Below, one piece after another: positions 31,775-43,700 of a DNA stretch of 64,000 nt; position 1 is the first letter of the stretch, and each line of letters starts with the position of its first letter. The stretch spans positions 434,001 through 498,000 of the forward strand of contig NC_018207.1 of assembly GCF_000219625.1 (NCBI RefSeq), given 5' to 3'. This stretch comes from Zymoseptoria tritici IPO323 (Eukaryota > Ascomycota > Dothideomycetes > Mycosphaerellales > Mycosphaerellaceae). Made by a program: the position numbers and the translations under genes. Under the pieces are notes generated by a model. The model was not told where the DNA came from and ran no database searches. It saw only the letters and a program-made list of their open reading frames with translations.

Positions 31775-31880
31775 TAATATCGGCGACGATAGTTCCGTAC
31801 CTACGAAACTATTACGGATTAAAGTTATCTTAATATTAGCGACGATAGTTCCGTACCTACGAAACAATTACGGATTAAAG
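31775..31880. repeat. Two 50-bp direct repeats in the Helitron leader
   Basis: Positions 31775-31824 and 31831-31880 are near-identical (a few substitutions) and separated by 6 bp. Both contain GACGATAGTTCCGTACC. Confidence 0.85.
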
Positions 31881-32094
31881 ACCGGAAGGAATACGCTATA
31901 GAGAGTAAGCTACTTCCTATACGTCGTCGATAAAGGAAGTTTACTATAGTAAACAAAGGAAGGTAGTAAGTAGGAGGTCCGCTCTATAGATTACTATTAT
32001 AGCAAGATGCTTCTAGCTTACACTTACGCTTTATATATATATTAATTTACTAGCTAGCAAACTAGCGATCCCTAAGATATTAGAGATTTTACTA

Positions 32095-32117
32095 CCTTCC
32101 TTCCTTCCTTCCTTCCT
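32095..32117. repeat. (CCTT)n microsatellite
   Basis: Uninterrupted CCTT repeat of about six units inside the RIPed region. Confidence 0.85.
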
Positions 32118-32391
32118 CTAACTACCTTTCCGTTAATACTCTTTCTACCCCTTCTATTCTTAATCTACTTCTAAACAACACCTTCTACCTCTACGTATCG
32201 TTTCTTAAACCCTTACTAGCTACGCATTATACTTAGTACCCTTTAATATAGCTATAAACAACCCCCTAGTCGTCTAGAACATAAGGATCGATCTACCTAC
32301 CTAGCGTAAGTGTATCGGTAGATATAAACTTACAAAGGACATTATATAGTTTATGCTAACACGCCCTTAAGACCTTTAAGTAGGTATAGCT

Positions 32392-35300
32392 ATGCTCCGG
32401 TACGTAGACTATCGAGGTAAAGTTGTCGATGTAACAACTCGTACTATCTCTAACAAGCTACTGCCCGCTCCTACGTAACTAGCACCTCTACTAGTATAGC
32501 GCACCCTCGCACCTATAGTACCGTCCGCCTTAACTTCTATACTACTACCCGGTCGAGGTCCTATCGCCGGCCCTTCTACGACTACCGCCGGCCCTTCTAT
32601 AACTACCGCTAGGCCTTCCGGCACCTTATACTACCTTTACGCATCGCCCGCAACTATCGATAGTACTCGCTAAGAAGCTAAGAGGAGACGTACGGAACGC
32701 TATAATAAGCGCGCCGGTATTACTAATCTAAGCGAGATAAATTAAGACGAGCCGATTTAAAACGAGCTAGAATAGTTTCGCTATATTACTTACGGCGTTC
32801 CTCGTACGATCGACTATAAAGATATAGAGTACCCCGATACCTATTAGTACTATATAAACGTTAATAAGGAAGAGACTCCGGGGATGTTCGAGAAGTAGTA
32901 TATTTAGGGCGCTTATATAAACCTCGCATTCTTCTTCGACTTTCCGGATAGCTCGTATCGCGATAGTTGCTACGTTAATTGCGCTAGTATATACGGCTTA
33001 CCTAAAAGCCTAACCGCCGGCAGCGACTTTAACCCTTAAACGCCTGCGACCTCTACCTACAACTTTTTAATACTAGGAATGTCGACACCTAGAATCGGTA
33101 CTTAGGCTAGCACTAGTAGCGGCAGTTTAGCCTCCGGAACTAGACGTCGGCTACTAAACGTATAATAATGCTAGTAAGATAACCGTAGAGCTCGGTTTAT
33201 TATATATTAAGAACTACTATTTGCCCTTCCTATAAAGTAGACTCTCGAAGCTACATTAATAGATAATAATCAACAGCTCTAGCAGAACTTCCGCGATGTA
33301 CTAAATATAGACAAGTAGTTATACTGTCCTCGCTATAAAGAAAAGTAGTAGGTTAAGCTTAATCGAGATAGAATCTACCGCCGCTATAAGAATCGTAACC
33401 GTAATAAACATATCGATAATCCTTACCTCTTCTCCGCCGCTAATAATATAGATCTAGGAGATCTGCCGCCTAAGCTACCGACCCTTACGACTATCGAAGA
33501 GATCGTTATTACTAAAGTTTAGGTGCTTATGTAGGTCTTTATAGTTCGAGGACAACAATTTAAATACCGCGGCTATATCGTTAACTTCCTTGCGAAGAAT
33601 ACTAAGATCTTCCGTAGACTTCTATAGTTGCCGAAGAACCTCGACATTGTACTACTTCGTCTAGTTTAGAAGGAAGGTAGTAGAGACGATCGCACTCGAT
33701 AGTAGTTTACTAAGGAGTTTAAGATTCGCCGATAGGCTATTCGTAGATAGCTTACTTAGCTTAAGGCGAACTATCTAGGCTATACTAACATCGTAATTAA
33801 TAAAGAAGCATTAGCCTAGCTACTAGGAGGTAATAGTAAATAGGATGTCGACAGAGATAGTGTCGATGTTTAGGATTAGTTATAAGGCGAGACGTACGAT
33901 CTAGTAGCGGGTCCGTAACAACTAGCTCCGTAAGGCCCTATTGTCGAGGAAATAAACGAGTAGGATACCGAAGATCTTAGCTATAACAATACCGCTGTCG
34001 CTTTTACTAGCGCCGAAGAGCGGGCTATCGACTAACTCGCTAATCGACTACGTAAGTTTTAGGTAGAACGTCTACGTAAGAACTAAGAGCTTTAAGCGTT
34101 ACGTAATACGAATCTAGGAGCAGCAACACCGCTACTCCCTAACCGACTCGATGCCTACCGTCGTAGCTCTATATTAGAGCCTAAAGTTACTATCGGTAAT
34201 AAATAACAATAGGACAATAATCTAGAGCAACTACTATTACTACTAGTCCTTACCTTCCCCGATAGGGAGGAGATACTACTATCCGAATTCGATATAAACC
34301 GCCCGCTGTTATTACTTACTTTCCCTACCCTCTTTCTATTCGGCAAAGGCGACCCTCGCTAGCCTCGTATACGTAATATTACCGACACGGTGTTTGTTTA
34401 GCACCTTATACGCTATTATAATAGTCGCTTTGCTCGCTACTTACGCTAGCTATTCTATGCTTTTAATACTTTAATGCGCAACTAAGCCTTAAAAGCTTTA
34501 GGGTTCTTCGCTAACCGCTACGAGGAGAGAGGTAGCCCGGTTACTACCGAAGTAATCTCTTATGCCCTCGAGCATCCGTAAGATCGTAAGTCCGCAATCC
34601 TACTAAACTCCGTTGTTAGCGCTAGAGGCGAGTTACGTAGCACTCGGCTATATTAGATAAGTAAGAAGTATTAGCTTTTAACCTACATTTATGCGATAGG
34701 GAAGCTAGATACGTTCGTTATACTTACCGCCGCCGATGTATACTAGGATAATCTTGCTGTCTATATGCTACAATACGAGCTATAGAAGATACTCCCGCTA
34801 GATTAACGCGCTCGCCTTACGCGTAAGAATCTACGCGATAATCCTTACATCGCTAATACTTAGTTCGAACGCCGCTTCCTCGCCTTCTTAAAGTACGTCC
34901 TTATACCGAAGTTTAATGTTACCGACTACTAGTACAGATACGAGTATTAGAGCCGTAGTAGTCTACACGTACACTTCTTTATCTAGTATAATCTACCTAA
35001 GTTTAGCAAGCTAGAGACTAAGGAGATAAACACCGGCTTTGCAAAGTAGTAGGGCGCTTATATTACTACTATTAATCCTAATATTGCTAAGTAGATAAAT
35101 AAGAGCAACACCGTACTCTAGTCTAGCACCGACGAGCTCTCTTCTTATAGCTAGGAGCAGCTCGCTAACATTATTAACCGCGTGCAGAAACACGACTATA
35201 GTAGCTACTACGAGGCGAAGCGAAAGGTTATTGCCCCTACCGAAGGTTAAGATCCTAACGTAGTAGTATAGGCAGCCTACCGTTTCTATTTCCCTCGCAA

Positions 35301-38214
35301 GATCCGAGAAGCTACTATTGCAAGTAAGGAGCATAACCCGTACTACCTTAGTTTTATTACAGCGTACAACGATCCTATACTTTACTACTACAACCGTCTA
35401 ATCTTAATAGTATAGCTTACTAATTACGACTTCTTACCTTACGTTACTACCGAGGCTATAGCTAGCTATATTGTTAAGTACGCTAGTAAGGAGGAAGAGA
35501 AAAGCGTCTCTCTATATTAGATTATAACTACCGTCCGACCTTAGATTAGCGTAGACAAGCCGCTTATATCCTTTACTGTTCGTACGCTAAACTAGCTAGT
35601 CGGTAAGCGAGACATCTTAGTATAAGAGGTCGCGCGTTACAACCTTAGTTTACCTCTATTAAAGGGTAGCCGTACTATCGTTACCGTAGACTACCGCCCT
35701 AAGTATCTACAAAAGGCCCCTATCGAACTCGATAATAAAGCTTAGAACGATAGCGGTAATAGCGACGCTCTAAATAGACGAGCACTAGGTCGGACTACCC
35801 TTTAGAAGTACGAGGAGCGAACGTACCTCTTCGAGGAGACTCTCTTTACCTTCTACTAACAGCATAACCTCTAGCGTCGTAGCGAGCCGACTAGGATTTA
35901 TAATAGCCGACGCTACCGCCTTCTAAATTACTACCCTCGCTATAAGGTTAATAGCACTAGTGCAAAATACGAGGACTACTATCGTATTAAGATAATCCTT
36001 TACTATCCCTAGATAGAGTATCCGGAGTGCTCGGAAGAGACGCCTTACTTCTTCGACGATAATATCTATTACGAGAATCCGTACTATAAGTAGTCGGAGG
36101 CTTACGAGCATTATAAAGCTCGTATATACTACGATGTACATCCTCTCGATTACTACGGCGACCTTCCTAAGGGCGATCTAGATAAATTTAAGCTACCTAA
36201 ACGCCCTCTATTCGAAGGATAGCCGGCTAACTTCTAGGAAGCCCTTAATAGCAACGCTATCCGCGACGAGAATCTAGATAACCTTAGTAATCGTAAAGTC
36301 GACCGCACTACTAATTAGACTTTGTATATTAGTATATATTAGTAGTATAACGAAATCTATAATAATACGGAGGTGGATTTCTACGAGCTCCTTAAGAAGC
36401 ATTATCTAGCGACGTTCGACGTTGCCTCTTAGTCTACCGCATAGGTAGAGCGACTTAATCTCCTATAGCGCTAGATCTTCGACATTGTAATTAATTACTA
36501 CAACGATACGTAAGTCGCCGTACTTATAGGACGTAAACCGCTAGATGCGCTTCGATTTAATATCGATAGCTCCGTAGGGACTAGCAAATCCTTCCTTATC
36601 GACATAATGTCCGCTCGGCTTTAAGCTATAGCTCCCGATAATGTACTAAACCCTATCTAGCGCTATGTACTAACTAGAGCAGCTACTTTTAATATCCGTA
36701 GCTCGACAATCTATACATTCCTCTTAATCCCCGTCGGAGGCAAGTTCGTACTATTATAAGGACAGCCGCTTACTACTCTACAAAACAAGCTTAATAGAGT
36801 TATATATATTATCGTCGACGAGAAGTCTATAGTGTCCCTTAAGCTATTATACTAAATCGATAGTCGCCTTCGATAAGTATGCCCTCGACGTAAGGATTAG
36901 CCGTTTAGTAGATTTAGTCTATTACTGTTCGGGGATTTCTTCTAGCTTACTCCGGTCGGTTAGAAACCTCTGTTCTATACTAAACTAAAGTCTAAGGATA
37001 AAGTTAACGGCTAGTAGTCTTACTATTCTATCGACTAGACTATAACCCTTTAGACGATCGTCCGTTAGGCTAGTACGAAGTAGGCTATATTCCGTAACTG
37101 TCTATAAGTACTCCGACTTAGCTAAGGCTACGTTAAGATTTAACACTAGGAACTTCTTACTTCGCGAATTGTATTAGTTCTGTCTAACGATAAGGTGCGC
37201 AAATTCTAGTATATAATACGCCTCTACTTTATACGTAAGGACGTCGAACGCATTAATAACTACTCTCTACGAGACATTAGTTACGCCGTACTTACGATTT
37301 ACGCCCTTTACGATAGTCTAGCCTCTGCTAACACCGATAAGAAGGATGTTTAGAACCTATAGGCGATCCTTAAGGTGTCCGTTAGCTCGAGGGTAATACT
37401 AATCGCTAACCTATAGACCGAGCATAGTATCGTTAACGGCCGTTAAGGCACACTCTATATAATTATCTAGCCTACCGGTATAGATCCTATCGATATTCGT
37501 AACTAGATGCTATCCGTCCTCTTAGTCGCTTTCGACGGCTTACCCGCTAGTGCTCCGAGACTCTTTTAATACGAGGGTAAGAGCATCCTACTAGTATTCC
37601 CCGTCCGGCGGTCCTTCTTTCGACTAGGTAAGCTAGGTGTATAGCGCGAGCAGTTCCCTATAACTATGTCGTACGCTCTTATAATCTATAAGGCTTAAGG
37701 CATGTCGCTTAACTAGGCGGTGCTTAATCTTAGCTAGCCCGAACGCTGCCCTAGCCTTATATATATAGCTATATCCCGTATACGGACGTTAGAAGGTCTA
37801 CTATTTAAGACATCGTTCGATTTCGCTCGCATTCGCGACCTTAGTATAGGTAACATTATAAAGATGCGACAGGAGGATAAACTCTACCGAGTGCCGTAAA
37901 TGCTACTACTACCGCTACCCCGACAGACATCTATTATACCCTCGCAACCTCGCACGGATCCGCTAAGCTCTAGTAAGTTCGCCTCCGACATACTAACGGG
38001 GTTAGGGATTTAGAGGGAGGAGGCGTAGACGTAGGAGCAATAAGCTACCTAGTAACAATAAGCTAGACTAGGGCAGATTTAGGAAGAAGAGGGCATAGAA
38101 GAAGAGGGCATAGAGGTTAATAACAACAGTAAGAATAAGGTCGAGCTGCTAGAACTAGAGCGCTTCGTAGAGGTAGATAATAACGGGGATAAGGGTATAG
38201 AGGAGCTAGATTAA
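32392..38214 (+). pseudogene. Helitron replicase/helicase (HUH Rep plus Pif1-like helicase), inactivated by RIP stops
   Basis: Translating one frame from an ATG at 32392 gives, in order: GYIVNFLAKNTKIF (33571 on), LTFPTLFLFGKGDPR (34315 on), HVHFF (34966), FLPYVTTEAIASYIVKYASK (about 35430-35490), SVGTSKSFLID (Walker A, 36571 on, original second Gly now Ser), IIVDEKSIVSLKLL (Walker B, DE at 36817), LLLFGDFF (about 36922) and LNLS...YIAISRIRTLEGLLF near 37720-37810. All these positions are the same modulo 3, so about 5.8 kb carries no net frameshift. The frame is broken by many TAG and some TAA codons where CAG, CAA or TGG would be expected. No function remains. The final stop at 38212 is TAA and may itself be a RIP product. 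Confidence 0.85.
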
Positions 38215-38521
38215 ATAATAGATCGACTCGTAGATACTTCGTATAGGGTATTAGATAGTAGAACGTAGATAGCTGTAACTATTTAAACACCTTTAACTAT
38301 AAGACACCGCCGCTATTGGTCGGCGACGAGGAACACCTATACGTGGTGCCGGCTACGAACCTGCGACGATACCGTCGTTGCAGAGCTAAGTTTCCTCCGG
38401 AGGATTGGAGAGGCCGTCGATCCCTCTTCCCTTACAACAACAACAACAACACGACCTGGAGGTACGCCTCCCATTAAAACACAAGCTACAGAACAACAGC
38501 ACGATTCGAACGCCCTCTACG

Positions 38522-38850
38522 TGTTAGAAGCACCTTAAGAGGGAATGTAGGCTTGCACCGAAAACAAATAGTTGTAGAATGTAACGAGTCGATTCGATAA
38601 GGAAGGGAATAGACAAGAGCGTCCCTCGAGGCTATGTACCCGCCCTTCGTGTTACCAAATGCGTCCCTCCGCCTAGACTAGGCACCGGTCGTAGTCTAAC
38701 GTTCGCTCGAGGGCTATCGTGCGCCTATAAGGTTCGTCCCTCTACAGGATGTCCTAGTCTAGGCTAGATAAGATAGCACCGGTAATCTGTAGTGCTAGGA
38801 TAGTCCAGGTTAGGACAGGTAGGGGGCGTTATCGTAAGGGTGTCCTTACA
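38522..38850 (-). repeat. LTR (3' LTR in pol sense)
   Basis: 329 bp, plus-strand ends TGTTAGAAGCACC and GTGTCCTTACA. Paired with the copy at 44993-45321. Confidence 0.95.
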
Positions 38851-38871
38851 TTGCCCCCCTCCCCTCTCTAT
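38851..38871 (-). other. Polypurine tract of the gypsy element
   Basis: The minus strand reads AGAGAGGGGAGGGGGGCAA directly before the 3' LTR, the position from which plus-strand DNA synthesis is primed. Confidence 0.8.
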
Positions 38872-39086
38872 AACTAACCTTAGTTACGGTGGAAAATTTA
38901 CAAGCTGTTAGCTGCTAGATGTCCTAATCTAGAAGGATTTGCGGGTCCGTAGCGTCGCTATATTAATTTAATTCTTCTTCTAAACTTTCTCTCTTCTTTA
39001 CTAACTACTAAAAAGTAAGTAATCTAGGGTGGTGCTAGTATAGTCTAGTTTGGGTCTAGCAAGGCTAACATTAGCGCAGACACACT

Positions 39087-39988
39087 ATGTCTTCCGCCGC
39101 TGCGGCCCTCGTGCGCAACGATTACGCTAAAAAGGTCCGCAACAGGGCTTTTAACTACAATCCGTACTTTAATTGCATTAAAGACGTTAAGCTAAACAAA
39201 GACTTAACTAAACTGTGCTAGTTAGCGTTAGAGAAGCCTATTAAGGGCATTACTGCTAAATGCGCCGGCTGTCTAGACGATAGAAATGCCGATTGCTTCT
39301 AGGTAGGATATTTTTAGACTGTTCTAGAGTCTTCTAGATCCAGGCTAACCCTAAATAGCTCCCTCCGGCCCGTAAGGACGAGTAGGACACTATTAATGCC
39401 CAGATTTAAGTAGAGTACGCTAATCCGGTGGTAAACGCGGACAACAGGAAGAAGTTAAGGAGCAAGGTGCTCCTATTTGCTAGTTCGATTAAGTTGTATA
39501 TGCCGTTCTAGCTTATTTTAGACTAGTATGCTAACAGTTAGCGCCTTAGGGAGCTTAGAAACAGCGTTCGCGGCCCGGAGGGTCTTACTTTGTACTAGGG
39601 TACCCGCAAGTAGGACACGACGGGTCAAAAGGTTAAGAAGCGGGACAGGTCGGCTGCTGCTTACATAGAGAAGGCCGTAAGTATACCGTTCTAGCGCATT
39701 TTGGGCTATGCTAACGCCAGGATATAGGAGCAGGCTACTGCCGGGACCCCGAGGGCTAAGAGAAGCCGCCTAATTAATCTAAAGGGCGCTATTACGGTCT
39801 AGTCGTTAACAGACAAGCTTAACAAGTACAAGACTGCCTTACATCGCAACAGCAAGGCCCTAGAGAGGTTTAATTCGTACGCTAGGGGTACGGGAAAGAC
39901 TAATAGGGAGGCGTTAAAGGCTTTGGTAAGCACTACGGCCGCTTAGGAGCGTAGAGAGGACGCTTCAGACGAGGATAGCGATAATTAA
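39087..39988 (+). pseudogene. Extra antisense gene in the gypsy element, 2 exons, about 281 codons, RIP-inactivated
   Basis: On the strand opposite gag-pol an ATG at 39087 (MSSAAAALVRNDYAKKVRNR) opens a frame of 72 codons to 39302. A 56-nt intron follows (39303-39358), with TAG|GTAGGA at the donor (CAG before RIP), GCTAACC at 39344-39350 and TAG at 39356-39358. Exon 2 (39359-39988) is exactly 210 codons and ends in TAA after an acidic SDEDSDN tail. In-frame stops are nearly all TAG, as RIP of CAG or TGG would give; there is no frameshift. Exon 1 ends with cysteines spaced like a small zinc site (KCAGCLDDRNADC). Exon 2 is Lys/Arg-rich and could bind nucleic acid. I do not recognise the family. 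The antisense orientation would stop the intron being lost during reverse transcription of genomic RNA. Confidence 0.72.
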
Positions 39989-40229
39989 GCCGGTTTAGTC
40001 TAGTTAGCTCTAGTAGTGTGCAGGGTATAACAGATAACGCTATTACGCAGAGTAATGGGGCCCTTTTAAGTTATAATAGCGCAGAATAGCTTAACGTAGG
40101 CTAGAATAGTCTAAAATAGAAAGCCTTAACGCCTAAATAAAATCCCTAGAATTATTAAAAATGTTAAAGTCTAATGTTATAAAGCAAAAAGGATTGAAAA
40201 ATTAACTAAGGGGGTTAGCGTTTTTTCTG

Positions 40230-43200
40230 GAATTTACCGCGCGCAGTCGGTCCTTTCTGGCCTATTCTACGCCGGTAGGCCCGCATTGCTGCCGGGCTAA
40301 TGTTAACTACTGCTTCCTAGGAGTTCTCGGACTAGTCGTAGTCTTTCTACTTAATAAGGTACTCCCGATTGTTTAGTTCGTCTATACGTTCGGCCAGAAT
40401 AGCCTCGACTTCGTATTTATTGTCCTCTCCTGCGTCGTATCGCATTATCCTGTCCTGTTTACGACTAAACTAGTCCGGGATAGATAGTTCTAGTAGAGAA
40501 ACATAGAAGGTTAGGTAGATCTTTAGTAAGTCTGGTAGATCGAGCGTATATGCGACGCGGTTAATGACCGCTTTTACCTTATAAAGTCTAATGTATTTGT
40601 AATCGAGCTTCGCCGAAGGTCTTAATAACCTAATGTTGCGTATATTAAGGTAGACTTCGTCTCCGACGTTAAAGGAGATGTCCTTCCTATGCTCGTTCGC
40701 CTACTTAGCTATTTACTTCTTTGTTTTGGCTAGTCTGACCCGCAGTTTCTTCTAGTTAGAGATAACGCGGTCCGTAAGTTGTGCGGCGAACAGGGCTTCT
40801 CGTCCATTCTGGCGTAGTCTAGGCTAGTAGCACCGCCGAGGGTCCCGTGTCGTATACGCCTAGAATAGCGTAACCCCTATTGCGGAGTGTATACTATTAT
40901 TATACGAGAATTCCGCAGTAGAGAGTAGGGAGGCCTAGTTGTCCTATTTATAGTTGCAGTATGTACGAAGATACTACTCTAGCGTCTGGTTTTAGCGCTC
41001 TGTTTGCCTGTCTGTTTAAGGGTAGAACGCTATACTTAGTTTTCGGCATATGCTAAGGCAGAAACAGAACGTACTCTAGAATTTTAAGGTTAGGATAGGC
41101 CCTCGATCCGACGTAATCGTAGCTAGTGCGCTATAGAGTCGTACGACTTCCCTTATAAACACCTCTACGAGCTCTACTACGGTAATCGTCTTCTTGCATA
41201 GCGCATAATAGACTATTTTGGTGCATCTATCTACGATTACTAGGATTAAGTCGTAGGCCTGGCCCAGAAGCATACTAGGTAGCAGGTCCGTTATAAAGTC
41301 TAGCGTTACATCCTCCTATAGTGTAAGCGATAGTAGCTCTACGTGCAGCAATCCGTAAGGTTTGTGCCGCCGTAGCTTTAACCTGCTGCACGCTTAATAC
41401 GTTCGTATGTAGTCCTTAACATACTTCCTTATTTTAGGCTAGTAGAAACTCCTTTGTAGAAGTTCGAGCGTCCGAGAGAAGCCGAAGTACCCTGCTATAG
41501 GGTCGTCGTAGCATTCCTAAAGCAGTTAGAGTCTTATGCTTCCTTTAGGTACGTAGGCCTTGCCGTCTATATACGCGACTCTATCCTCGTTAGTTTATCG
41601 ATCTGCCTAGAAAGCAGGTTCCGCTTAGTCCTTTTCCTCGTTAATCCTGTTAAAGGTCGGATCTTTTAAGAGGGCGCGTTTTAGGCGCGTTTTTAGGTCT
41701 AAGGCGTCCTTTACTGCCCCTACGTGCCTTACTAGTCTATTATAGTCCAAATGCGGTTGGAATGCCGTCTAGAAGAGCCGCAAGCTTGTAGACGACTCTT
41801 CGTCTGTAGCCTACCGTCTAGAGTAGTCCTTGTCCGTTAGGTCGGGCCTTCTGCTTAGCGCGTCCGCCGCCCTATTAGCCTTGCCGGGTCTGTAAATAGT
41901 CCTAAAGTCGATCTGCGACAACTACTTAGCCTATCTAACCTGCCGCCTAGACAAGGTCTTAGTCGTTATAAGAGTTTGTAGGTTTGTATAATCCGTTAGT
42001 AGTTCGACCTAGTGTCGAGCCCCCTCCAGGTATTATCTAAAGTACTTAAAGGAGTCTACGACTACTAACAGCTTAGCGTCTTCCGTAACGTAGTTCCGTT
42101 CTACCGCGATTATCTTTCGTAAGAAGTATAATATAGGGAACTACTGCGTTTTGCTATAGTCTTCGTATAGTTAGCTTAGGATGCCCGAGATTGCCTCGCC
42201 CGAGGCGTTAGTTTCTACCCTATAGGGCAGTTCTAGGTTAAAATAGCGTAGGATAGGAGCTTCCGAGAACCTTTTCCGCAATTCGTTAAAGGAAAGCATA
42301 GCTTGCTCGTCGAGCTCTAAGTATGCTCGTTCCTTCTTACGTTAGTTTACTGCCTTTTTCCCCTCCGTATAGCGGTTAAGTGCCGCAGCGAGGCGTAAGA
42401 AACCCTTAATAAAGCGCCTATAGTAGTTCGCGAAGCCGATAAAGACCCTAATGTTATATATTAACTAGGGAAGTAGCTACTCCTGGACCGATCTAACCTG
42501 TTCTAGGTCGATCTCTAGCCTATTACGTGTAATAACGTACCCGAGGTAGTTAATACGGTCCTTGTAGAAATCGCACTTAGACAAGTTAGCATACAACTTG
42601 TGTTTCCGGAGGCGCTCTAGCACCTCCCGGACGTAGTCCTCGTGCTCCCCTACCGTTTTAGAGTATATAAGGATGTCGTCGAGGTAAACGACGCAGGACA
42701 CGTCGATTAGCCCTACTAACACGCTATTAATAAAGTTTTGGAATACCGCGGGGGCATTATAGAGCCCGAAGGGCATTACGGTGTATTTAAAATAGCCGTA
42801 TCTAGTCCGGAAGGCTGTCTTCTACTCGTCGCCTTCCCGGATACGGACACGGTAGTACGCGTAGCGGAGGTCTATCTTCGTAAAGTACCTAGCGCTAGCT
42901 AGCTAGTCTATTAACTCGGAAATTAGGGGAAGGCCCCCCCTGTTCTTTACCGTAACCGCATTTAGGCCGCGGTAGTCGACACAGAGGCGGAGTATGTTGT
43001 CCTTTTTCCTCGCGAAGAGGATTAGCGCGCCCGCCGAGGATGTCGAGCGGCGAATAAAGCTACTCTTTAGATGTTTAGGGAGCTGCTTGCGCATCGCATC
43101 TATCTCTGCCTCCGACAGAGCGTATATAGGGCTAAATAGGACCTTTGCTCCCTTAACTAGGTCGATCCTAAGATCGTGCGGTTTATATAGTGCTAACTCG

Positions 43201-43700
43201 CTAGCTAACTCCTTCGAAAAGACGTCGGAGAAGTTAGAGTACGCCGTTAGGATACTATTCTAGTTTAGTTCGAGTCTATCCTCAACCTCTTAGATCGATA
43301 TAACGTAAAGAGCTGCCTTAACTTTACCGAGACACTCCTAGTAGAACCTGTCCGGGGACACTACCGCTATCGCTTAACGCTTTTAAGGTTTCTGCCTCTA
43401 GAAGACCTTCTTTAGAGCGAAGTTAATACCCGGGTTGTACTTCTCGAGCTAGGGCATGCCGAGCACGACTTCGAAACTGTGGATGCGTCCTACCTTAAAC
43501 GTATCCACGCACCCCTGCGCCTTGCTAGAGGTGTCTACAGCCTTATAGGAGTTTCTTATTTCTCTAAAGACCTATAGGCTCTAGCTATTTAGAGTTAGGT
43601 ACTTTGTCTAGGTAGATAGCTCGGAAACCGTCTACCCTATTTCCTTTGCTAGCATAGAGTCGCAGAAGTTGTCCTAGGCGCCGCTATTAATTAGGCCCCG
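40230..43700 (-). pseudogene. Gypsy pol: RT, RNase H, integrase, chromodomain (RIP-inactivated)
   Basis: Reverse transcriptase is clear: MPFGLYNAPAVFQNFIN and CVVYLDDILIYSK (42776-42477), with the upstream block LCVDYRGLNAVTVKNR (about 43000-42920). RNase H follows near 42230-42030 (ETNASGEAISGIL, the catalytic Asp changed to Asn as RIP would do, then RNYVTEDAKLL). The integrase core has LILVIVDRCTKIVYY and ITSDRG (41273-41076). A chromodomain lies near 40440-40250: YEVEAILAERIDELNNREYL, then IK, a TAG for Trp, and KDYD. These blocks share one frame modulo 3, so only stops break the polyprotein. The chromodomain places the element among chromoviruses, which target heterochromatin. Confidence 0.9.

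Larger units (their letters stand above)
31190..32391. other. Left edge of the transposon island
   Basis: The first 400 bp have ordinary composition and no gene. From about 31600 the sequence becomes CpA/TpG-poor and belongs to the RIPed Helitron or its 5' region. A G-run/C-run hairpin lies near 31600-31622. Exact Helitron 5' terminus (TC...) could not be fixed. Confidence 0.5.
31600..38300 (+). mobile_element. RIPed Helitron (rolling-circle transposon), left RIPed part; termini not resolved
   Basis: The plus strand encodes the full set of Helitron motifs: an HUH motif (His-Val-His at 34966-34974), a two-tyrosine motif YIVKY (35467-35481) and a Pif1-family helicase. CpA and TpG are nearly absent and TpA is in excess, the footprint of RIP. 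The element may extend to about 46860, because RIPed sequence resumes at 45.86 kb beyond a non-RIPed segment and a later gypsy insertion. TC and CTRR ends were not identified, so the coordinates given are approximate limits of RIPed sequence. Confidence 0.75.

Noticed and set aside
39303..39358. Reading the antisense gypsy gene without an intron
   Set aside because: Exon 1's frame is lost after 39302, whereas removing the GT...GCTAACC...TAG interval restores a 210-codon frame ending in a plausible acidic tail.
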